From NCBI GenBank assembly GCA_947625935.1, contig CANQQE010000009.1, forward strand, positions 1-64,000: a stretch of DNA of 64,000 bases, written 5' to 3'. A model generated the notes under the pieces. That model saw nothing but the letters and a program-made list of their open reading frames with translations, made no database searches and had not been told where the DNA came from. Of the stretch, positions 6,952-14,758 are shown piece after piece. A program made the translations under genes and the position numbers. Positions within the stretch are counted from its first letter, which is position 1. Every line of letters starts with the position of its first letter. The stretch is from an uncultured Muribaculaceae bacterium. GTDB lineage: Bacteria > Bacteroidota > Bacteroidia > Bacteroidales > Muribaculaceae.

Positions 6952-8220
6952 ATGGAGACTTCTATACTACTTGAAATATTACGTGACCAACGAGAGGAGC
7001 TTGATACTCTTCGTTCCCAACGCTTTTGCAAACGGAAGGAAGAAGATATGGTTAAGCTTGAGAGCAAAAAGGCTCAAGTGGTAATAGGTGTACGCCGCAG
7101 TGGAAAATCGACATTGTGTTTCAACGTATTGGACAAAGCTCAGGTTAAATTTGCTTATGTGAATTTTGACGATGAGCGTTTAGTCCGTTTGACAGCCGAT
7201 GATCTGAACGATGTATTAAAGTGCCTTTACCAAATTTATGGTGATTTCACTCACTTATTTCTTGACGAGGCGCAGAATATAGAAGGATGGCATCTTTTCG
7301 TCAATAGATTGCTCAGGCACGGAATGAAAGTGTTTATAACCGGTAGCAATGCAAAACTACTCAGTAGCGAGCTTTCCACATATCTCACCGGACGCTATAA
7401 TGAAATCGAATTGTATCCTTTCTCGTTCCGTGAATTTTGCGAAATGGAGGAAGTGGAAACAACGAATCTTTCTACAAAAACAGACGCTTTACTCCGCAGA
7501 GCATTTGACAAGTACATGGAGACAGGCGGTTTTCCGGAGATAATCAGTGGTGAGGAAACTGCCGAGGAATATATTGACACATTGGTTTCAAATATTCTGG
7601 AAAGAGACATCGTGCAACGTTTTAAAGTAAGATACAAAGATGCCTTTAAGTCACTGTCGAATCATCTTTTGAATAATGCCCCATGCGAAATTGTCTATAC
7701 GGCTTTGCAGAAGACTTTTAATTTCAAAAATGACAAAACCGTTGAGAATTATGTCGGATACCTATATCAGGCTTATCTCCTGAAACAGCTACGCAAATAT
7801 TCCACTAAAAGTAGCGAGAGGATTCGTAACGCTAAATGCTACCCCATAGACGTATCTCTTATGAACGCCAGAAAGGATGCCTTTGCAAAAGATAATTTTG
7901 GATGGAGGCTTGAGTCTTTGGTTTATCTGGAGTTATGCAGGAAATATGGAACCGGTTACGATGTCTATTACCACAAAACAGACTCTTATGAAGTGGATTT
8001 CGTAGTTTGTCATCGGGCAACGGTTGTTGAACTTGTGCAGGTCTCCTATGACATATCCTCTGCAAAAACTCTTAATCGGGAAACTTCTGCTTTAGCGAAA
8101 GCCGGAACATCTCTCAAATGTGACAAATTAACTCTGGTGACCGCCTTTGAGGAGCGTATGTTGGATGTTAATGGACAAGTCATTAACGTCTATGCTGCTT
8201 ATAAATGGCTTCTAATATAA
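6952..8220 (+). CDS. AAA+ ATPase of the DUF4143 family
   Basis: The ATG at 6952 is preferred because it follows the promoter at 6898-6930; an upstream in-frame ATG at 6886 lies before that promoter. The 422-residue protein has a Walker A motif (GVRRSGKST), a Walker B motif (HLFLDEAQNI), a sensor region (KVFITGSNAKLL) and the C-terminal DUF4143 domain with its nuclease-like signature (YHKTDSYEVDFVV). Members of this family are widespread, often on mobile elements, and their role is not established. The gene stands alone with its own promoter, between the integrase and an unknown gene, so it is probably island cargo. Confidence 0.85.
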   Translation: METSILLEILRDQREELDTLRSQRFCKRKEEDMVKLESKKAQVVIGVRRSGKSTLCFNVLDKAQVKFAYVNFDDERLVRLTADDLNDVLKCLYQIYGDFTHLFLDEAQNIEGWHLFVNRLLRHGMKVFITGSNAKLLSSELSTYLTGRYNEIELYPFSFREFCEMEEVETTNLSTKTDALLRRAFDKYMETGGFPEIISGEETAEEYIDTLVSNILERDIVQRFKVRYKDAFKSLSNHLLNNAPCEIVYTALQKTFNFKNDKTVENYVGYLYQAYLLKQLRKYSTKSSERIRNAKCYPIDVSLMNARKDAFAKDNFGWRLESLVYLELCRKYGTGYDVYYHKTDSYEVDFVVCHRATVVELVQVSYDISSAKTLNRETSALAKAGTSLKCDKLTLVTAFEERMLDVNGQVINVYAAYKWLLI

Positions 8221-8349
8221 CCTCATTATCGTGGCTTCTCCTTCAAATTCCCCTTCAATTGCATATAATATATGGTGGTGAACACTTGGCAACTGGCGGT
8301 TGTTTGATACGTTGAGTGCCGTTATGCCATAAAGTTTAAGTAAAACAGC

Positions 8350-9534
8350 ATGGTTTATCGGTTCTCGTTATTCATCAACCCATCAAACCCCACTGTGCCT
8401 ATGCCAAATCCGACCCTTAAAGACATCGTGCCGCTGCTTGATGTGCTGAATCGGGATATAAAGTTTTCGCGCGTAATAAAGCACGACCTATACGGCCGGG
8501 CTTCAATGTTTAAGACGCTTAACGAACTTAATGCTATGGATATTGAGTCCATGGTTATAGAGACTCTCAATCTTGGTCTTGCCGGAAATACCATAGCAAA
8601 TACCCTGCGAAATCTCTTGGCTGAAATAGCTGCCCGGATTAATGATCTACGTTTCGTAAATCCTCAGATAGACAGAAAGGAAAAGAGTCCGGAAGATGCT
8701 TTTGACCGCTTTCAGCGAGAAATGATGGCCAGCCCAATTCAACATCTGCAATGCTCGTTTGATCTATACAATATGGCATGTGGTCGTTTGATTGCGGCAA
8801 ATGAAGAAAACGATAAAGCGGAAAAAGCCAATACAGACAAATATTTCGTCAAGACCTTGCCCGTTGGATTGATTCAGCGTGTAGATAAACACAGAAAGGA
8901 TTATATCAAGTCTAAACGGATATTGATGAAATGGATTCAGCGCAGTATCGAGTTTGAGGAAAATCTCGAAGATATGTGTACGCCACAACTCAGGCGGGCG
9001 GAACTGACTTGTGCTAAAATATCGAAGGTAATTTCAAGATATTTTCCACCATGCGAAATAATAATTCCCAAAATGCCTACTCAATACGAAGAGGAGCGTA
9101 AGAACAAGGGAAAACAAAATCAACAGGCATCTGACGACAAAACAGAAAGCAAGAGAGAACCAAGGGTGTGGATTGAACCCTTGTTCCCGATGATTTTAGT
9201 TTCGGAACTGTATGAGGTATGCGAAATGATATTTGAGGAATCGACCGAAACCCAGTTTCACTCATCGTTGAATCTTCATGGTAAGCATGAGCCACTGAAA
9301 ATAAAGCCTAAACAAAAAATCAAGGTTTGCTATCTCATCTCCAAGCTCTACGATATTGTGCCGGAAAAGCACAAGGCCGCATGGCGGGAGGACATACTTC
9401 TGCACTTCGACATAGACTCCTCATATTACGAAAGCAAGTATTCCCATCCGCGTGGAAGCGATGCCAGTAGGTCAAGTATGGCCTTCGCTGATGACATAGA
9501 TGAAATCATCAAAAACCATAAAAAGCGGGCTTGA
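8350..9534 (+). CDS. Unknown protein of the island
   Basis: I do not recognise this 394-residue protein. It is predicted to be soluble, mostly helical and charged, with a Lys/Gln/Glu-rich linker around residues 245-275 (EEERKNKGKQNQQASDDKTE). That linker splits a larger N-terminal half from a C-terminal part ending in KVCYLISKLYDIVPEKHKAAW. There is no signal peptide or membrane helix, and I see no nuclease or NTPase motif. An internal ATG at 8401 could also be the start (378 residues). It is followed by a strong terminator, so it forms its own transcription unit or ends one. Confidence 0.6.
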   Translation: MVYRFSLFINPSNPTVPMPNPTLKDIVPLLDVLNRDIKFSRVIKHDLYGRASMFKTLNELNAMDIESMVIETLNLGLAGNTIANTLRNLLAEIAARINDLRFVNPQIDRKEKSPEDAFDRFQREMMASPIQHLQCSFDLYNMACGRLIAANEENDKAEKANTDKYFVKTLPVGLIQRVDKHRKDYIKSKRILMKWIQRSIEFEENLEDMCTPQLRRAELTCAKISKVISRYFPPCEIIIPKMPTQYEEERKNKGKQNQQASDDKTESKREPRVWIEPLFPMILVSELYEVCEMIFEESTETQFHSSLNLHGKHEPLKIKPKQKIKVCYLISKLYDIVPEKHKAAWREDILLHFDIDSSYYESKYSHPRGSDASRSSMAFADDIDEIIKNHKKRA

Positions 9535-9610
9535 TAGTCCGTGCTACTTAAAGATACCACTCGCGCACCACTTTCACCACTCAAATTTCCACTTTTGAAA
9601 CCTTATGATA

Positions 9611-9648
9611 CTACCCGTTAGAGCCTGATACTCTGACGGGTAGTTTTA
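9611..9648 (+). terminator. Rho-independent terminator after the unknown island gene
   Basis: The stem CTACCCGT / ACGGGTAG extends through a further AGAG / CTCT pair around a 7-base loop and is followed by TTTTA. It separates the cargo genes from the replication/mobilization block. Confidence 0.8.
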
Positions 9649-9695
9649 GTAAGTGGAGAATAGGAATCCACATACATACCACTCATTACCGGTTG

Positions 9696-9703
9696 TAATT
9701 TTG
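9696..9703 (+). promoter_or_regulatory. -7 box before the DUF3853 gene
   Basis: TAATTTTG matches TAnnTTTG, 69 bases before the ATG at 9772. No convincing -33 TTTG is visible at the normal distance. Confidence 0.4.
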
Positions 9704-9771
9704 CAGTGTCCGGGAGATACTCGGATACGCTCTCTCAGAGGGCGGAAGTATAACTCAAACCCACACTGCGT

Positions 9772-10110
9772 ATGACAAAAGACCAGTTACTCAAACTTCC
9801 TCTCTGGCAGTACACCGGAGAACAATTTTTAGAATTACTTGACTCTCATTTTGTCAAGACCAAGACCGCTACCGAAAGCGTTACCTCTGACGAAAATGTT
9901 GCCACCACTGCAAAGCGTTGGCTCGTTTACGGAATCAAGGGTCTCTGCGAACTTCTCCAGTGCAGTAAGGCTACCGCACACCGTATCAAGAACAGTGGCG
10001 TAATCAAAGATGCCATAACCCAATCTGGCAGAAAAATCGTCATTGACGCCCAGAAAGCACTCGATCTCATACAAGAACATAAGAAAGGGGGTGAGGAATG
10101 GACGGAGTGA
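9772..10110 (+). CDS. DUF3853-family HTH protein (excisionase-like)
   Basis: This 112-residue protein has a C-terminal MerR/excisionase-like helix-turn-helix (GIKGLCELLQCSKATAHRIK, about residues 54-75), followed by IVIDAQKALDLI. DUF3853 proteins are found next to AAA ATPase and primase genes in Bacteroidota mobile elements, where they are thought to act as DNA-binding accessory proteins. The next gene starts 13 bases before its stop codon, indicating translational coupling. It may be an excision/recombination directionality factor or a replication-initiation helper. Confidence 0.7.
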   Translation: MTKDQLLKLPLWQYTGEQFLELLDSHFVKTKTATESVTSDENVATTAKRWLVYGIKGLCELLQCSKATAHRIKNSGVIKDAITQSGRKIVIDAQKALDLIQEHKKGGEEWTE

Positions 10111-11141
10111 AGCAAGACATCCTCAAACTATGGGAGGAAAAGCAGCTGCGAATCACGGATGAGATTCAGACCGCGCCGGAGGTACTGTATGCCAACGGCA
10201 GTGTCATTGGCACACTTGGCAATTTCTCGGCATCGACAGGCAAGGCAAAGAGCAAAAAGACCTTCAATGTCGCCGCCATCGTCGGAGCATCGCTCGTCAA
10301 TGGCAAAGTATTGGGCTACACAGCCGAGTTTCCCGATGACAAGCGCACAATCCTTTACTTCGACACCGAGCAAAGCCCGTATCATTGTCAGAAGGTAATG
10401 GAGCGGGCGTTGCGACTGGCGAAACTTCCGACCGATACCCATCCGGAACATCTGAAATTCGCCGCCCTACGTCAACTTACACCCTCATTGCGCCTTGAAG
10501 TTATCGAACAGGCGATAATCAACACTCCCGGTGTAGGACTTGTAATCATCGACGGTGTGCGCGACCTGATGTATGACATCAACTGTGCCAAGGAATCGAC
10601 CGACCTGATAGGCAAGCTAATGGAATGGACTGACAAATTCCAGATACATATCCACACGGTTCTGCACCTCAACAAGAGCGATGACAACGCCCGTGGTCAT
10701 GTCGGCACTGAGCTGAACAATAAGGCTGAGACCGTACTTCAGGTTAGCCGCAGTAAAACCGATGATACCGTGTCGGAAGTATGCGCCGCCATGATCCGCG
10801 CCGCCGAGTTTGACCCATTCGCCTTCCGTGTAAATGACTATGGATTGCCGGAGATTGCCAGCGGATATGTATTCACCGAACCGGGCAAGAAAGCCAAAGA
10901 TCCTTATCCATACAAGGAGTTGACCGAGGAACAGCACCGTGAGGCATTGGGCGTAATATTCGCCAACGGACCGATAAAAGGATGCCGGAACTTCGAGGCT
11001 GCGCTCAAAATAGGATATGCCGCCTGCGGTCATTCATATTCCAACAACAAGGTCAAGGGCTTGAAGACCTTTTTGGACAACAAAGGCATCATCCGTTACG
11101 AGAACCGCGAGTACATCTACAATCCGGATTTCTACTATTGA
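10098..11141 (+). CDS. RepA-like AAA ATPase (AAA_25-type helicase) of a mobilizable element
   Basis: This 347-residue RecA-fold ATPase has a P-loop at about residues 43-52 (SASTGKAKSKKT), a Walker B at about 149-154 (LVIIDGVRDL) and a downstream H-L-N-K segment. It resembles hexameric RepA/AAA_25 helicases encoded beside primase genes on Bacteroidota islands. The C-terminal 70 residues look like a winged-helix extension. The likely role is DNA unwinding or loading during transfer replication of the element, together with the primase encoded next. The gene overlaps the DUF3853 gene and is followed by a palindrome at 11155-11202. Confidence 0.75.
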   Translation: MDGVKQDILKLWEEKQLRITDEIQTAPEVLYANGSVIGTLGNFSASTGKAKSKKTFNVAAIVGASLVNGKVLGYTAEFPDDKRTILYFDTEQSPYHCQKVMERALRLAKLPTDTHPEHLKFAALRQLTPSLRLEVIEQAIINTPGVGLVIIDGVRDLMYDINCAKESTDLIGKLMEWTDKFQIHIHTVLHLNKSDDNARGHVGTELNNKAETVLQVSRSKTDDTVSEVCAAMIRAAEFDPFAFRVNDYGLPEIASGYVFTEPGKKAKDPYPYKELTEEQHREALGVIFANGPIKGCRNFEAALKIGYAACGHSYSNNKVKGLKTFLDNKGIIRYENREYIYNPDFYY

Positions 11142-11154
11142 GAAATACTATTCT

Positions 11155-11202
11155 GGTCTGGTTTAGAAAAGGGCATATATAATAGGCGCTAAACCAAAGA
11201 CC
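11155..11202. promoter_or_regulatory. Palindrome between the ATPase and primase genes
   Basis: GGTCTGGTTTAG pairs with CTAAACCAAAGACC (2-base bulge). The loop contains GGGCATATAT (11171-11180), the reverse complement of ATATATGCCC, a 10-mer that recurs at 20069-20078 and 4005-4014. It could be an operator, a replication-protein site or an mRNA hairpin. Confidence 0.45.
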
Positions 11203-11227
11203 ATCTCACCCACACATTTTAGCACCC

Positions 11228-12187
11228 ATGATAAAAGAGATTAAATCAATCCCTTTAGCCGCCTTCTTGTCCCGACTCGGACATGAACCGGCGGTGAGAA
11301 AAGGAACGAGGCTCTGGTACAGGTCGCCGTTGCGACAGGAACAGACGCCATCATTCAAGGTCGATACCGTGCTCAACTGCTGGTATGACTTCGGTCTTGG
11401 CAAAGGCGGCAACATCATCGACCTGGCAGCCGAGCTGTATCAGTCAACAGACCTGCGCCATCTCATGCGTTGCATCGCCAACAGCTATCCTGTGCCATCG
11501 GTGCAGACAGTCGCTTCCTATTATCCCCATCGGCACTCTGCACCGAGTATGGAACGGTTTGAATTCGTGCCACTGGAACACCGCGCACTTGTCGCATACC
11601 TCCAAGAGCGTGGTATTCCGGCACACATCGCCAAGGCGAAATGCAAAGAAGCTCATTACAGCGTCAACGGCAAACCATATTTTGCCGTGGCATTTGAGAA
11701 TGTCAGCGGTGGCTGGGAACTGCGCAACAGATATTTCAAAGGTTGCCGGGGACGCAAGGATATCTCATATCTGCCGTGGTCAAGAGACGGACCGTCAACA
11801 GAGTGTGCCGTGTTCGAGGGATTTATTGATTATTTCTCTGCCCTCGCACTCGACATCATCAGCGGAGCCGACGCAATCATACTCAACTCGGTTGTCAATG
11901 TCAACAAGGCAGTGCCATATCTCAAAGATTACACCACCATCAACTGCTATCTTGACAACGACAATGCCGGACAAACAGCACTCGCTGAGTTGACAGCCAT
12001 ATATGGCTCTGCTGTGATTGACCGCTCCACTCTCTACTCCGAGTTTAACGACTTGAATGATTTTCTTGTCAATCGAAGTTTCGCTCAAAACACAATTTTC
12101 AATGAAAACCGCCAAAGCACCAACAACAGCCGCATCCAAGTCAACCAAGTTGAACGATGCTCCCAAACCCAAAGTTTCACCATCTAA
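11228..12187 (+). CDS. Primase-like protein (CHC2-type N-terminus and Toprim domain)
   Basis: This 319-residue protein begins with a region resembling the zinc-binding primase domain (PLRQEQTPSFKVD, CWYDFGLGKGGNIIDL), but the zinc Cys/His ligands are largely absent, as in many element-borne primases. The Toprim part (about 190-275) has the Glu of VFEGFIDY and the DxD of CYLDNDNAG, which bind catalytic Mg2+. It probably makes primers for replication of the transferred strand or of the excised element. It follows the AAA ATPase by 86 bases containing a palindrome. The downstream DUF3408 gene overlaps its 3' end if that gene starts at 12102. Confidence 0.8.
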   Translation: MIKEIKSIPLAAFLSRLGHEPAVRKGTRLWYRSPLRQEQTPSFKVDTVLNCWYDFGLGKGGNIIDLAAELYQSTDLRHLMRCIANSYPVPSVQTVASYYPHRHSAPSMERFEFVPLEHRALVAYLQERGIPAHIAKAKCKEAHYSVNGKPYFAVAFENVSGGWELRNRYFKGCRGRKDISYLPWSRDGPSTECAVFEGFIDYFSALALDIISGADAIILNSVVNVNKAVPYLKDYTTINCYLDNDNAGQTALAELTAIYGSAVIDRSTLYSEFNDLNDFLVNRSFAQNTIFNENRQSTNNSRIQVNQVERCSQTQSFTI

Positions 12188-12608
12188 ATCCGAAGTTACA
12201 ATGAAATCAGATAACTCTATCAATTCCATCAACGCTATCAACGCGACCACTACTGTCAACAGCGACAACACTGTTAACAGCATCACTCCTGCCAGCGCTG
12301 ACAATCTGTTTGGCAACGAGCAGACAGCAAACATGGCAACTACCGTAACCGAGCAGCCGAAGCAACAGCGCATGGGCAAGCAACAGCGTAAGTCGGACTT
12401 CGCTGATTTCAAGGCTACATTCCTTGCGCCGTCAAAGCTGGTGAAGCGTCATCCGGTCAACATCGAGGACAGCGTATGGGAGAAACTTGAACGCATCGCC
12501 CGTATCCTCGGTGACCGCGACTCGACTGTCGGCAGCTACATCAACGCCATCCTTGTCGAGCATCTTGCAATGTACGCCGACGACACTGAAATCTGGCGCA
12601 AGCTCTGA
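12102..12608 (+). CDS. DUF3408-family mobilization-associated protein
   Basis: The protein has a long low-complexity N-terminus (Thr/Ser/Lys/Pro, then Asn/Ser/Ile repeats such as NSINSINAINATT) and a C-terminal DUF3408 domain: FLAPSKLVKRHPVNIEDSVWEKLERIARILG. This ribbon-helix-helix-like domain is common in Bacteroidota conjugative and mobilizable elements. The start is uncertain. ATG 12102 overlaps the primase gene by 86 bases; ATG 12201 avoids overlap and gives 135 residues. An upstream in-frame ATG at 12057 also exists. The conserved domain is unaffected. A partner role at oriT is inferred. Confidence 0.65.
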   Translation: MKTAKAPTTAASKSTKLNDAPKPKVSPSKSEVTMKSDNSINSINAINATTTVNSDNTVNSITPASADNLFGNEQTANMATTVTEQPKQQRMGKQQRKSDFADFKATFLAPSKLVKRHPVNIEDSVWEKLERIARILGDRDSTVGSYINAILVEHLAMYADDTEIWRKL

Positions 12609-12787
12609 GTGCGTGATTGCAACTACATTTTGACCGCTAAATAGTCCTCGTAGTTTCGCGCACCACGAAACTATCGCATGGGTTCGGAATCGGAGGGAGC
12701 GAGTTTATGTTTTCGTATTACAAGTAATCCTCAAACGACTCGCTCCCCTCCGCTCCCGATGGTCACAAACCTCAAACAGAATTTCCA
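12609..12787. other. Candidate origin of transfer (oriT) upstream of the mobilization genes
   Basis: This 179-base gene-free stretch carries two strong inverted repeats. One is TAGTTTCG (12651-12658) with CGAAACTA (12666-12673), loop 7. The other is CGGAGGGAGCGAGT (12691-12704) with ACTCGCTCCCCTCCG (12738-12752), one bulged base, loop 33. The position immediately upstream of mobC and the relaxase gene and the dyads fit an oriT with a nick region between or beside the stems. The second dyad might alternatively act as a terminator, but no T-run follows. Confidence 0.55.
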
Positions 12788-13183
12788 ATGAAGAAATCCA
12801 ACTTACGTCCCTCTAAAGGACGCCCCAAACTCCCGGCTGATGAACGTAAGTCCATCATGGTGCCGGTGAAATTTGACATAGACCAGTATCAGGTAATGAT
12901 GGACAAGGCTCTCGTGGCAGGGCTCAACCGATCGGAATATATTCGGCAGTCGGCACTGCATTGCAAAGTCGTGGAAAGGCTCACGCCAAGAGATGTCAAG
13001 GCAATCCGCGACCTTCAGGGAATCGCAGAAAATCTCAATCGCACGGCTAAATTTGTTGGTGCCATTCTAAAAGGTGGCGCCTCGGAAGAACAGTTTGTCC
13101 GTACATACAGAGAAATAATTCAGTGCAAGGATTTTGTTCTTTCACTGATAAAAAACTATCGTAATACACCCGACAGCGTATGA
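12788..13183 (+). CDS. mobC: MobC-like relaxosome accessory protein
   Basis: This 131-residue protein has an N-terminal basic tail, a ribbon-helix-helix segment (IMVPVKFDIDQYQVMMDKALVAG, LNRSEYIRQSAL) and a C-terminal helical part with the conserved NLNRTAKFVG-type stretch of the MobC/BfmC relaxosome family. Such proteins bind oriT and open DNA for the relaxase. The stop codon overlaps the relaxase start (ATGA), so the two are translationally coupled. The candidate oriT lies directly upstream. Confidence 0.8.
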   Translation: MKKSNLRPSKGRPKLPADERKSIMVPVKFDIDQYQVMMDKALVAGLNRSEYIRQSALHCKVVERLTPRDVKAIRDLQGIAENLNRTAKFVGAILKGGASEEQFVRTYREIIQCKDFVLSLIKNYRNTPDSV

Positions 13184-14388
13184 TGGGCAAGATAACAAAA
13201 GGCGGAAGTTTTGGCGGTTGCGTCGATTACGTTACCCGCCGAAAGAAGGATAATCCCGACGGTTCTCCATGCAAAGAATGGCGTCTTATAGACTGTAAAG
13301 ATGTATCTACGATAGAAGGGCGAAATGGGATAATTGCCTCTTTCGAGGATAATCTCGCCTTGAATCCGGGCTTGAAAAATCCGGTTGGTCATATTTCTCT
13401 GAACTTCCATGCCAACGACAAGGATAAGGTTGATGATCAGGTTATGGTAGAGATTGCCCAAAAATATATGAGGAAAATGGGTATCGAGGATACTCCATAC
13501 ATCATTGTACGTCATCTTGACAAGGGTTATCCACACTGTCATATCGTGTTCAGCCGAATAGATAACCACGCCGAAACCATTTCTGATAAAAATGATTTCA
13601 ATCGCAATCGGGCTGTCTGTCTTGATTTGACAAAGGAATATGGGCTGCATATTTCCGAGAGCAAGCGACAGACCAATGTTAATAAACTGCGTGGCACGGA
13701 AAAAATACGATACGAGATTTTCAACGCAGTTGATGCGGTATGGAACGATAAATCAGTCCATACTTTCGAGCAATTCGAGGCACGATTAAAGGCTGCGGGA
13801 GTAGGCATTGAATACAAATACAAATGTGGCAGCAATGAATTGCAGGGTCTTTGGTACACCCGAAAAGGGAAGCGTTTCGCCGCATCGAAGATTGACCGGC
13901 GATTCAGTCTGGGCAATATTCGCAAGCATCTGGCAAACAACAGACCGCTGCATCCTCAGTCTCAATGGATGTATGCAGATGGCTCCATTGTGCCTATCGC
14001 ATCATACAAAGGAGTGCGGTTTTCGGCGCAACAGATCAATGATTACGTTGCAGGGAAAGCTATCCGGGTTGACGGATGTCAGGGAGAAATGCCTGTTGTT
14101 TGGATAAAATTCAACCCACAGCGCATGACTCCGGGAGTCTATTCATCGAATCCTGACTTGGCCGGACAAGCCCCATCTCAGTCGCAAAACTATGGCCCCC
14201 GGTTATCCCATGTTTCAACCGCAGGAACCACACAACCGCAAGAAGGGTTCACTGACGGCAATGCGTTACCCGATGATTTCAAACTTTGGCTAAGCCGTCA
14301 TCCCGGACTTACCATAGAAGAGGCCCTTCATCGCTATCGCGAAGAACAAAAAACCAAACGCCGTCGACAAGGACCCAAACTACACTGA
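13180..14388 (+). CDS. mobA: Relaxase (MobA/VirD2-type mobilization nuclease)
   Basis: This 402-residue protein of the relaxase family (PF03432-like) has a metal-binding histidine triad, H112 (VRHLDKG), H119 and H121 (YPHCHIVFSRID). The likely nicking tyrosine is in the N-terminal segment (VDYVTRRKK, Tyr about residue 18). It nicks oriT, stays covalently attached and pilots the strand into a recipient using mating machinery supplied by another element. The C-terminus is Gln/Pro-rich and unstructured, ending in a basic tail. Two consecutive ATGs (13180, 13183) are possible starts. A strong terminator follows the stop. Confidence 0.9.
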   Translation: MMGKITKGGSFGGCVDYVTRRKKDNPDGSPCKEWRLIDCKDVSTIEGRNGIIASFEDNLALNPGLKNPVGHISLNFHANDKDKVDDQVMVEIAQKYMRKMGIEDTPYIIVRHLDKGYPHCHIVFSRIDNHAETISDKNDFNRNRAVCLDLTKEYGLHISESKRQTNVNKLRGTEKIRYEIFNAVDAVWNDKSVHTFEQFEARLKAAGVGIEYKYKCGSNELQGLWYTRKGKRFAASKIDRRFSLGNIRKHLANNRPLHPQSQWMYADGSIVPIASYKGVRFSAQQINDYVAGKAIRVDGCQGEMPVVWIKFNPQRMTPGVYSSNPDLAGQAPSQSQNYGPRLSHVSTAGTTQPQEGFTDGNALPDDFKLWLSRHPGLTIEEALHRYREEQKTKRRRQGPKLH

Positions 14389-14390
14389 CC

Positions 14391-14428
14391 ACAACGCCGC
14401 TGAGAGAAGTAGCCCTCGGCGGCGTTGT
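14391..14428 (+). terminator. Terminator of the mobilization operon
   Basis: A 14-bp stem ACAACGCCGCTGAG / CTCGGCGGCGTTGT (one G-U pair) with a 10-base loop starts 3 bases after the relaxase stop codon. Only short T-runs follow. It also marks the boundary to the AT-rich cargo. Confidence 0.75.
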
Positions 14429-14499
14429 TCATATAATCTCCTTAATGGATTCAGAGTTTAACGAATATAGCTGTCATATATGTTTCTCAGCATATTCGA

Positions 14500-14529
14500 T
14501 TGTCATATCAGAATTTTTCATTAAATTTG
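14500..14529 (+). promoter_or_regulatory. Promoter of the restriction-modification cargo operon
   Basis: TTG at 14500-14502 and TAAATTTG at 14522-14529 are separated by 19 bases. The XRE regulator starts at 14554, and all three cargo genes follow without a gap large enough for another promoter. Confidence 0.55.
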
Positions 14530-14553
14530 CGCTTAAATCAATGTTGTTGAGTT

Positions 14554-14754
14554 ATGGAAGACTTAAATCGACTTAAAGTAGTGCTTGTTGAAAAGAAAAG
14601 AACAAGCAGGTGGCTTGCAGCGGAACTAGGCAAGAATCCATCCACTGTTTCCAAATGGTGTACCAATGTGAGCCAACCCGATTTGCAAACTTTAAACAGG
14701 ATTGCAGAATTACTAGATGTCGATATTAAAGAGTTGATCAACAGCAATAGGTAG
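14554..14754 (+). CDS. XRE-family HTH regulator (candidate controller protein)
   Basis: This 66-residue Cro/CI-type protein consists almost entirely of a helix-turn-helix domain: SRWLAAELGKNPSTVSKWCTN, then DLQTLNRIAELLDVDIKEL. It sits 4 bases before the large restriction-modification fusion and shares its promoter. Small XRE proteins in that position are the classical controller (C) proteins that delay nuclease expression until methylation is established; that function here is inferred from position and size. A C-box operator was not identified with confidence. Confidence 0.8.
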   Translation: MEDLNRLKVVLVEKKRTSRWLAAELGKNPSTVSKWCTNVSQPDLQTLNRIAELLDVDIKELINSNR

Positions 14755-14758
14755 AATT

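Noticed and set aside
11795-12412. 205-codon minus-strand frame opposite the primase and DUF3408 genes
   Set aside because: Hydrophobic antisense translation of low-complexity sequence; no independent support.
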